DNA of 64,000 nucleotides from Paracyclopina nana (Eukaryota > Arthropoda > Copepoda > Cyclopoida > Cyclopettidae). Location: NCBI GenBank assembly GCA_019096065.1, contig JAGUCH010000001.1:6076001-6140000 (forward strand). Reading direction: 5' to 3'. Below, in pieces: positions 37,156 through 47,100 of the stretch. The notes beneath the pieces were generated by a model. The model searched no databases. It saw only the letters and a list, made by a program, of their open reading frames with translations, and was not told the DNA's origin. A program made the translations under genes and the position numbers. Within the stretch, counting starts at the first letter, position 1. Every line of letters begins with the position of its first letter.

Positions 37156-37845
37156 ATGGCGGCTGCACGTGTTTTACTGATTTTGGCAGCTTTGTTGGCA
37201 TTCGCTTTTGCTGAGCAAACTGACAGCATCATGTAAACATATGCAGATCAATAAATAAATTGTCAATCTTACAATTTATTCCACACTAGAACTGCGGCTC
37301 AAAATGAAGCGGCTGAAAACGTAACGAGTGGCGAAGAAATTAACTCCACATTGGATGATGGCCTAATGGAAGAAGTTGCCAACGAAACGTTAATGTAACT
37401 AGTTTGCGGTAAAATAATGAACTCACTTGATGCGCTAGTTCATTGCAGGGAAGAACACACGACCACTTCAGCTCCTCGAATGAGATCAACTTCTCCTAGG
37501 TAAGGTTTTTTTCACTTTATACGTGTTAATGACAAAAAAATGTTTATAATTTTATCAAGAGACCATTTGAGTAAAATTGGGAATTTGGATACTCCAAGTC
37601 CAGATCATTTGGAAGTGATGGCTTTGGCTCTAGATTCGGGCTTGGAAACCCCGAGCCCAGATCACCTACAAGTCATGGCCGGCAATGACACTTCGAATGA
37701 GGAGGACACTCCGAGTCCAGAAAACTTGCAAACCATGGCCGAAAGTGAGGGCGAAAGCGAAGATGATTCTGCTGCGGGAACATTTAAATCGATTGCTACC
37801 TTCTTGGTTGTCATCTCGTCCCTCTGCACTTTATTGTTGCTTTAA
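37156..37845 (+). CDS. small GPI-anchored-type surface protein with three TPSP repeats; unrecognised
   Basis: Four exons join in frame, all in phase 2: 37156-37232, 37290-37394, 37449-37499 and 37560-37845. The total is 519 bases, 172 aa. It starts with a signal peptide (MAAARVLLILAALLAFAFA). Next is an acidic Asn/Glu-rich region with N-glycosylation sequons (NVTS, NSTL, NETL), then a short Thr/Ser/Arg exon. The last exon has three copies of a roughly 20-residue unit with core TPSPDHLEVMA / TPSPDHLQVMA / TPSPENLQTMA. An acidic linker leads to a hydrophobic C-terminus (SIATFLVVISSLCTLLLL), typical of a GPI-attachment signal. Introns are 54-60 bases. I know of no family with this repeat. Expected location is the outer cell surface (inference). 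Confidence 0.82.
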
Positions 37846-38318
37846 AGCAAAAAGCACATTTTTGAATCGCCCAATCCGGCAAATTGTTTGTGGCTTGCTT
37901 TTGGTTCATCGCAAAAAAAACAGTCGTGACTTTCACCATATATACTTTTGCATCGTGCATGTTTGCTTAAATGATTTGAGAGATTTCATGCGACTGTCCA
38001 AATATAATTTTGTTTTTGAGGTCGTGGGTGGCTCTTTTGACGGATGAATTGGTCACGAGTTTCGGCCAGGAAGATGCACTTTCGTATGTGCAATTTCGCG
38101 CCTTTTAAAATAATGCTTTTGCAACAAAACTGCCATACCGTACTACACCTGCAACGCCTCAGGCCCTCAGAATCACGTGTTAAGTGAGCGTCGTTACGAA
38201 TTCGCAGAACACGAAAGTAATTTTGGGCGTTTCGATTCGAGTTTAGCCAAAGGGCCTAATCTGTAGGGGTAGGGGATAATTTGCAATATAGGATATGTCA
38301 AGTTTATTTTGCGCAATA
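37846..38318. other. 3' flank of the repeat-protein gene
   Basis: Probably contains the 3' UTR. No canonical AATAAA was identified close to the stop and no gene is seen. Confidence 0.4.
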
Positions 38319-38393
38319 CACCCACGTGGGTTTCAAACCCACGACCTTTTAGATTAAAGAGTCCCACTTCAAAGCGTCTCTATAATTGTGGGT
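38319..38393 (-). pseudogene. tRNA-Lys pseudogene
   Basis: The 3' half closely matches the intact tRNA-Lys(CUU) genes in this window: GGACTCTTTAATCT in place of the anticodon arm (one extra T) and GGTCGTGGGTTTGAAACCCACG in place of the T arm. The 5' half (D arm) is not recognisable. The ends (ACCCAC and GTGGGT) could still pair as an acceptor stem. The damaged A box and the anticodon insertion argue against a functional tRNA. Confidence 0.8.
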
Positions 38394-41300
38394 TTTTTTG
38401 CAACAGCAGTTTTTCAGTTACCCTATCAGCAGAGCTGAAGTCCAAAGATCTCTTTGCATGATCGAAATTATTTGCCTGGGGCAAACATTAAGGCAAAAAA
38501 GCTCTCAGTGGAGCCAGCTATCAACGATCTTGTTTTATATTGATCGTGTCAAAAATATCGCTTTTGGCCAGCCACTTTCTCTCAATAGGACTGTGAATCG
38601 TTATGCGCGCGAAAAGCACCCACTGCTGTGAATAATATATGGTATTATAGGGCTCTTTGCTCTTTATTAAGCCTCCTCGTGATTTTTTACAGAGTCCTCC
38701 AGGGCACTATCATAGGTGAAATATGACGATCGTTTGTGAATATTACTTAAAGCAAACGTTTCGAGGTCACTTAGGAGGTCATCGGGTGGCGTGCATCTAG
38801 TATCTGTAATCAAGATTTACACTTTCTCCACTTTGAATTGAGCCTATTGTGCCTAAAGAGGATTTTAGTTACCGCTGAATATTTGCATGTCATGCAGCAT
38901 CTATAAATTATCGTGCCCGTTTGCATTTCGCGAATAATGATTGGCAATTTGCCAATACGCAATAATTCTTCCTCATCATCCCCATTGATGTCCACTTAAA
39001 AATAACGAAGAATGCATTTGGTAGCATGTTGTTGCTGCTGCTGCTGTCACTGTGGGGAGATGGATGCAGTTTCGCTAAAATCCATGCGGTCACCGTAATG
39101 ATACGGCTTCTGCCGCAAAAATAGCAAGAATCCGTCAAATCCCAGCATTATGCGTTTGGCAACTGCATCCCTAATGAACGCAGAGGGATGAATGGGCAAA
39201 ATTACATCCATGGGCCACGTGTGTTTCCCGCATGGAGGAGGTCTAATTCATCAATTGTCAATCCTTCTCTGCCCTGGAAATACACTTAACTATGAGCGAG
39301 AGGGGTCGATGGCATCCAACTGGATTTTAGCACCTGCTTTGCGAGTTCAACACCCGGTAATCCAATCCCACGAAGAAAAGGGAAAATTGAGATGTAATGC
39401 AATTTTTTCCACAGCCCGGAAGCACGACGCGCAAGCTGCAATGGTCATCGTCATCTTCAGGATTGGTCACGTGCCTTTCATTTCCGAATCGGTGATTTTT
39501 GTCCGGCCGCTGACCAACGCGGCACGTGCTGTAACGTCAATCCGTTACGCAGAAAATCATCAACTTCAAAGAGTTCCGAGCGGCGGCTGCGCGCAATGCT
39601 CAAACAATATGGCGTAGTATTCCGTAGCATCGGCCAATGCTTTATTTTGACTTTTAGGGGCCTACGCTATTAATTTCACCACCACCACGACGGTTGCCTA
39701 AACCTGTCAATTAAATAAAGCCCCATCTTGGTAGTCCATCGAAGAAAACGAGATTTTATGATCCCACCTTGAGACTGAATCTTTTAGTGGCGCCATCGAC
39801 AAAAATAAAATCAACTATCAACTTCGTCTGGGCGTCTTGTTTGCCAATTTAATGCCCTGAACTGCTCTGCTATTGCTCTACGTTTGATTAAGATAGCCTA
39901 CATAGTCGTTTGATAAAAAAGCTAGAGTTCTGCTGCATGGACTGTTATCTAAATAAATGTCAGTCCACGACAATAACGACATTTATTTCTTCTTCCAAGT
40001 TTCCCAAGCCCGCATTCGCCCACAATGGTTTAGGACCAATAAAGGCCTTTAAGGCCCTGTTTGCGGAGGAAAACAAGAAGATCATGGAACGAGACCAACA
40101 TTCCACCACGCAACCGTTACCCGCCATACCGCGTCTGGAATGCAATTTTCACCATTTTTCCAAGACTGCAAAAAAGCACACATGGCATGGCATTCTACGA
40201 TTTAGGCTGAAAAGAATGTCCGACCACCAGGCTCTTCTGATGTTAGCAGGATGTGTATAGAGCCAAGTTTAATTTTTTCGGAACCTAAATTGAGCTTAAT
40301 TTCGGCAGAAATTTGGTCGATAGGACGGCTCGCAATTTTGCCTTATTGCGTCTCCCAAGATTTTGCATCCTAAAAAGATAGGAACAGCAATTGGCTCGTT
40401 AAGTAATTATTGCACTTTTTGGTGGCAAATGGCGGGTAACGTCAAAAAAACCGAACAGATTTCATGCTCTGCCTACTTCTGAAACTAGCTCTGTGTGTGT
40501 TGTAAATTGTGAAGAAACTAGCGCAGTAGATGCTCTAAAAAGAGCACTTACAGGACATTACTATCGTTGTTTCAGCAAGAACAGATGAGCAGTTTGTATA
40601 AGCACTTGTGCAAGACACCGAACAATATGTCCACGAAATTGCATCACTTATCCATATGATATTTAATAAATTGATTTGCAATACTACGTGTCTGGCGGCT
40701 AGCAAAAATGCTAAGTGTCACCTCTGGGAAAAAGTTGAATTTGGTAACGCGCGTCATCAACTGGAGATTCAAGACAGCTTAGAAAAGAAGACCTCGGATC
40801 AAGATGGATTTGACGACGACATTCTTGGAATAGCAGCTAGCTACTCGAGTTATGGATCGATCAGAAAAAGGGTGGGGTGAATGAAAATGAAAGCTCAGTC
40901 ATTGGAAAACAACTTGAGCGCAAGCTAGGAATGTTCCACTAATAGGGCAGCTTCATCAACTTCAATGAGGAATTAAAATAGCCTCTTTAACAGCTGAAGG
41001 TGTCCTTGATCTGTGTTGCAAAAGGCGCGAAAAAGCAGCATTTTTTTGGTATACCTTCGGATCATCTCTAAACTTACGAAGGCTATCGATTATACATAGC
41101 ATTGATGAATCCCATCCCATACGCACAAGTTTCCCCTATGGTCACATTCTGCTATTATGGGGGGTATTTCCCCATCTATTTCTCGCTTGGCACCCCTCAT
41201 CCACAAGATCGGATCGAAAGCAAGTCGAATATAATACTTTATTGTGTTAGAGCAGCCTCATTAGGCATGCACTGCGTTTACTTAAGCTTAGCTTAATTTC

Positions 41301-41678
41301 AAAGGATCTTTTCGAAACTAGTGCTAATTCGTGTGGTGCCCAAAAAAGTGCAGCTCGGGCTAGGAGATTCCAGCTTTCTCTTTCTTAGAATTGCATTCAG
41401 GGTAATTTCTTCCCAAAGAAAGCCCCAACTTTCCTTGGATGACTCATACCTATGAATGGGAGCCTTTCTGGAGTGGACATGGATGCACAACGCTCACTAG
41501 TATACAGCAGAGGGAAAGCTTCATTCCATGGAAGGAAATTGTTGCAATAGATCGCGAAAGGACGTATTAATCCTTGAGTACTTACTGCAGATAAAATGCT
41601 GCATTGAACTAATGTTGCCGATGTCATGCTGTAGCTAAATGAAAGCAAAAATTATTTTGTTTATTTAAAATAACAGAT
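38394..41678. other. intergenic, no supported gene
   Basis: Short ORFs on both strands. The longest, 141 codons at 39192-39617, has no recognisable feature. Confidence 0.5.
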
Positions 41679-41751
41679 CGCCCAACGTGGGGCTCGAACC
41701 CACGACCCTGAGATTAAGAGTCTCATGCTCTACCGACTGAGCTAGCCGGGC
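41679..41751 (-). tRNA. tRNA-Lys (anticodon CUU), second copy
   Basis: A 73-base cloverleaf identical in every base to the copy at 8759-8831, with anticodon CTT, intact A and B boxes, and discriminator G. Flanking sequences differ from the first copy beyond the two bases next to the 3' end (AT), so this is not a recent segmental duplication. It lies 132 bases upstream of the lectin start, on the opposite strand. Confidence 0.97.
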
Positions 41752-41883
41752 TAAGTGCTTATGGAGTAATTTTCTAGAATGCAACCGTAATTATGAGTAA
41801 TTTTGTATGACCATGCACTTGTGGTGATGCGGCTTTAGTCCGGACTTAAGGTTAGTTCATTTACAAAGTACTCAACTACAACG

Positions 41884-43984
41884 ATGAAAGCTACAATGAA
41901 AGTTCTAGGCTTGTTCATGTGTACCGTTTTGGCGGTAGGAACAATCGCTGCTTGGAAGTATCAGCAAACATCTGGTGAGTTAATTTACTCGTTGATTCAA
42001 TGCGTTGTACCAAAATTCTATAAAATAATACCTATGTATTCTCAGAGCAAGAAAACGCGGGACACAATGTGTTCTCATATTCTACGCACGGTAAAGATAT
42101 GGCTTTTTTCTCACATCTCTGTTAACGCAACCTGCCAAGATAATTCACGAAACCTTGAGTTATTTCTTGACTAATTATTTTTTCATATTTACAACATCTT
42201 ACACCTAGCTTGGTCCGGAAACTTGCTGATCGAAACCACAAAAGGTAAAAAAAGCTATAACTAAATGTAGATCGGTAGTGTCTAGCCTTTTTTAGAGAGC
42301 AATGAAGCCACCTTACCAAAATGTGAATCATCAGGTATAATATTTCATATATACTCACATTGACTTGAAGAAGGTCCTAACCCAAACTATTTACAACACC
42401 CAAAAAATATGCATTTTCTGAAAGCTTATGTTCTTAGGGTTCATTTGGTAGTAATTTAAAAATCCTGGCCTATGGCTTCCCATAACATAAAATTTTCAAA
42501 AACGTCTAGCACCTACAGTTTTTTTATTTTTTGAGATTATTTATAGCAATGACCCCCTCTGAAAAAAGAAGATCAAACTTTTTTATTTCATAAGCAAGTC
42601 TGCAAAATGCACTCAAATTGAGATATTTGCTGCCAAACTTTTTATGCAAAACTAATCAAGTTGGCAGTAATCAACTTTTAGCATAGCTATATCTCCGTTT
42701 CTGTTCATGCTAGCGATTTTACTATGAAGTAACTTAAGTTGTTTTTTTTGGAATTTCAATGGGGGTCATTGAAGCTAACTATCCCCAAAAAATGAGCCTT
42801 TTTGCACAAAACGTTTTTAAATTTTTTATGTTATTGGAAGCGCTAGGCCAGGATTTTTATTTTATCACCAAATGAACCCTTGGGACATCCGCTTTCAGAA
42901 GATATATAATTCTTGGGTGTTGTAAGTAGTTTGGGTTAGGTCCTTTGCCAAGTCAATGTGTACTGAACAGAGGCTGAAAATATAGAGAACTTCTAACTTA
43001 CCTTGAAGATGCTTCACTCAAGTTTATTTATGTTGATGGCAAATGTTACTTCAGCTCAGGACAGCCAACTGATGCATATAGAGCTCAACATAAATGTTTC
43101 GAGAACGGTGGCACATTATTTGAGCCTCATTCCCTGCAAGAGATGAGCACTGTGGGCAATGCCTTCAAATCATATTTGGAAATGGAAGCTTCGTGGATAG
43201 GGATAAATGATCTTGAAACAGAAGGAAGGTAATTTATTTCTAAGCGATCTTTTATTAAAACATGCGTAAGTTATTTTCTCACAATTTTAAAAGGTTTGTT
43301 ACCAATTCCAACAAAACTGAGCTCAATTTTTTATTATGGGATGTTGACCAACCTGATGATAATAACTATTACGGAGAAAACTGTGTTCGCCACACATTTG
43401 CCTCCAATTTTCTTGACGACATCTCCTGCTTTGCATCATTGCCTGCAATTTGTGAAAAAGCTGAAACTGCAATTTCTCCGATGCCCTATTCAGCTAGCCT
43501 ACGTATGCTCCTATGAAAACTGCGACTGTTATAGATGCACACTAAAAATGAGCTTTCAGTGCCAGAACTTGAATGTTGCCCCAAAATGAATCTTTTTACG
43601 AACAATTTCATCTTCTGCACCTTTACTCAATGCTCGATAATCTTCGATCTGATTGCTTGGAGCAAAGGACTTGATGGGCCAATGTACTACTCGGAACCAT
43701 ATTACATGTATCGAATTGACGTAAGTAGAAAGATTTGACCTTAATTTCGTCCGTCCAACTGTTCACCTAAAAAGGGAGTATGGTCAATATCTGAGGATCC
43801 GGAGTGTCCGTGTGCTTACAGCTACCAGTTCGAAGAAGGATGTTTCACTGATATTGGATGGACTGGAACCAACGCATTTTTTGTAATCAAACTTAGTTAA
43901 ATCTAAAATTGAAGATTGCTATGTCTTTTGCCTTTTTAGGAGTTCGATGAAGTGAGCTTTATGCAGTTCACTTGTTTGGTTTGA
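41884..43984 (+). CDS. secreted C-type lectin with an extra eight-cysteine C-terminal region
   Basis: Nine exons join in frame: 41884-41974, 42046-42090, 42209-42244, 42296-42334, 42988-43228, 43294-43502, 43560-43720, 43775-43882, 43940-43984 (975 bases, 324 aa). The N-terminus has a signal peptide (MKVLGLFMCTVLAVGTIAA). Residues about 85-215 form a C-type lectin domain: FIYVDGKCYFSS, AYRAQHKCFENGGTLFEP, ASWIGINDLE, then WDVDQPD and ending SCFASLPAICEK. The QPD motif (about 170-172) is the form known to favour galactose-type sugars. The usual WND is replaced by FLDD before the third conserved cysteine, so calcium binding is likely but altered. Residues about 222-324 hold eight cysteines (ECCP, FC, QC, ECPC, GC, TC) in a pattern I do not recognise. 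Exons 2-4 are 36-45 bases, all phase 1, so they could be skipped without changing frame. The exon 5 acceptor (TATAGAG) is weak. Secreted recognition or immune lectin is the likely role. Confidence 0.87.
42356..42960. mobile_element. MITE-like element with long terminal inverted repeats, in lectin intron 4
   Basis: The left end CACATTGACTTG...GGTCCTAACCCAAACTA matches the reverse complement of the right end. Similarity continues with small differences for about 140 bases (shared blocks include CAACACCCAA, GGGTTCATTTGGT and ATCCTGGCCTA). TACT flanks both sides (42352-42355 and 42961-42964), as expected for a 4-bp target duplication. No transposase frame is present, so it is non-autonomous. The superfamily cannot be named from the ends alone. 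Confidence 0.88.
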
Positions 43985-44144
43985 CAGCTAAAATCATGAG
44001 TTTTGACACAATGGCTCTTCTATGATTTTCAGGCAGAATGATTTGATCATCTAAACTATAAATATATTTGTGATTTTTTTTTCATTTTCCTTTCCAATTT
44101 GATAGTTGTAATTAAATGCAATAATTCAGTTAATGCACCAATTT

Positions 44145-47100
44145 TCATTTTTTGCTTCCACTTCCGAGGAGAGAATTGACTTTGAGCTTGAACGAGGGTC
44201 TGCGAACAGTTAATATTGGAGTCTTGGGAATGGAGAACCCCGAGGAATCCTGTTCCATGGGCGACATCGATGACATCGCCGTCGGGGCCATCCCTCTCTT
44301 TGGAGTCTGGAATGAAGATAGAGGTGGCATCGACGGAGGTGGCATTGGGCTCATGAAACTTGATCCACTCGATGAGGTTGATGTCAAGTGACCTCGACGC
44401 GGACTTTCTGCAGCGAGAAGGTTTGAGCAAGAGGCCAGTCGTAGATTCTGGAGGTCACTCGATGGTGTGGTTGACCCTGTCATTCTATTGTTGGGATTGG
44501 ACATTGGGGAGATCAGAGAGGACACTGCTCTTTTGAGTCGACTGCTCGTTGGGGTCTTGTTGAAACTAAATGCCCGATTGACCTGAAAGAGGAAAACTAA
44601 GTGAATAAACATGGAACGCGAAGCAGACATCGAAGCCTTACTTTCTTCTGCAGTGTTCTGTAAGTACTGCTGAAATTGGACAGGTTAAAGTCGGCAGGCT
44701 CGAGCCCCAAATCTTCCGCTTTCATTTGCTTCAGGTAAGTGTCGGAGTCTGTGCGGCACATGTTGGTAGCGATGTTGCGGCAAAGTTGCCTCAAAAAGGT
44801 CATTTTGTCCACCTCATCGGATGCGAGTTGGAAGACAAACATTCTCTCTTTTAGCTCCTACAATGAAAACACACACGTTGAATATAATCCTCAGGTAAAT
44901 TGAGAATGGCGAAATACCTGGTTGGTCCTGCAAACCAGGGCGAAAATGCAAGCTTCAGTCTCAGTCTCCACAACATCAACAACTCTTTTGATGGAAGTCA
45001 AATTGAATAGATTGACATGCTTGAAGTACTTCGTTCCACCGTCCTTGGCAAGCAATCCGGGGTTGTTATTATGAGCTGATAGTGTTCCCGGGTTGCCGGC
45101 TCCAACATTCCGTAGACTCATGGTGCTTGGAGACCTCAATCCGAGCCCTTTGTTGCCAGACTTTTTCTTGGATATCTCAAGCACGTCGGAGAACAAGAAC
45201 AAAGCTAACTCATAGCCTTTGCCGCACAGCTCGTCTGATCCTCCGAGCTCAATCACGTCAACCTTTGACAAAAACCTGGCAGGAGACGAGTTTAAGTTAA
45301 AATGTCAATTCATTTTAAGCAAGCAAGTCTTACATTCGATGGGACGATACCAGGTCGGGAGGGCAGTTCTCAATATCGCTGAAAATTTCAAAGATTTGAA
45401 CTTGGCCTTCCGTTTTTCTCTTGTCCTCGTTGATATGGTTCAGCACCTGAAGGCACAAAGTAACAATCAAAGTCGAAAAAAATAGCTATGCCTGTCCTAT
45501 ATTCACCTCCTTGATCTTATTCAGAGCAGCTTCCAACTGAGCAATGTCCTTATGGTCAGGTTTCTCTTTCTTCGTCTGTTTCAATATATCCGTCAACAAA
45601 AGAATGACTCGGGGCAATCTTTGAATGGGGTGCATCATTAAATCAGCTAAGTGCTGCCTACCACTTTCAGGCTTGCTCTGGCAAACCTTGAGAAATGCGT
45701 AGAATCTGGGATTTTGATTCTCGCACTTCATGAGCATGTTCTTGGAGTCCTCATAAAAATTGACGTACGGTGGATAAGCCCTGAGGAGATCATCGGCGAA
45801 TTTCAAGTACACATTTCCAATGGAGAAATTATCCGTCCAATTGCTCTGAGCCTTATTGAACAGCTCCAACATTTTGACGTGCACTTCATAGATCGGGGGC
45901 AAGTTTCCGAAAATGATCTTCAACTCTGTTTGGTTTAACAGTTGTCCACCAATCTGATTGGGGTCATCAAGTGGTCGCTTGAAAACATGGAGGATTGTCT
46001 TGAGAACATTGACAAAGTTAGTTTCAGTCTGAACCAACTCGCTGAACACACGCTGCCTTGGGCTCATAGATCGCAAATCCTGAATTATGCAAGATGGGGC
46101 GGGGGATTTTTCTGAGCCATCCGAAGTCAATGAAGGAATTTGAAGCAAGTTTGAGTTGCTTGTCTTGGCCCCTGTTCCCTGCAAGGGAGTCTGATCCGGA
46201 GTGTCAAGGAACGAGCCAGACATAGACAGCATGGCCAATTCGCTGACCGAAGATCTCCTCTTGGAGTAGGAAAGAGGATCATTGGCGGCTAATTGGCTCA
46301 GTGCTTCCTTCCTCCGCTTTCGTTTTCGACTCGTGGAGCCTGAAACATACAACAATATATGAAGGAATGTCAAAATGGGTTCACATCTCAGGAAGTACCT
46401 GGAGTCCCGGGGCTGAGCATTGAGCCAGGACTAAGGTAGTTTTGTGCAAATTCCGAGTATAAATGGAGCTTCTCCTCTGCACATGCATCCATCTGGATGG
46501 AGGCCCAAAACCATTCGACTTTGACGATGGGCAAGTCCTTGCGAATGTCCGTGGGGAGATTTGACAGTTTGGCATCGTCAACCACTATGTGCGTACAAGC
46601 CTCGTCGTTGTAGTTTTCACATAGTTTCCCTCCGTTCCTTGCTAGCTCTGAGCGCATGACTTCTTTTTCAGCATCGTCAAAAGCCATGAAGTAGAGGTGG
46701 GCTCCATGGAAAGGCTTGACCTTGTGGCCTTCCACAAAAGAGCTGGCATTGGCATTGAAATCCCTCTCATGCCGGTGAGTCCAAGAGTTTTTTATCCAGT
46801 CCCCTGACATGACGGGAATTCCAAAGGTGGATGCGTATCGATACTTTTCTCCACGGCAGCTATCAGTCACCAAGTGAGTCACCCTGTAAGAAATTTCGAC
46901 AATGAGCTTAAGGCGAAAATGGCTTAAGGTTGCGATAATGTTACACCTAGACATTGCACAACAAACAGATGTTTTACATAACGTGGCTAACTTGCTTGCC
47001 ACCTAGGCAACAGGCCTATAAGTTTTGTTACCATATGAAAATGTCGGACACCATCAAAGTATGCCCAGCTTAAGCGATAATGCAAGAGGTAAACGATCAC

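Noticed and set aside
38319-38393. Functional third tRNA-Lys
   Set aside because: The D arm and A box are lost and the anticodon arm has an insertion; only the 3' half is conserved.
43262-43516. Lectin ending at the stop just after 43502 as a complete gene
   Set aside because: Possible, but the donor C|GTATGC at 43502 and acceptor CTTTCAG at 43559 give a typical 57-base intron, and the next three exons keep frame with a Cys-rich sequence, so the longer model was preferred.
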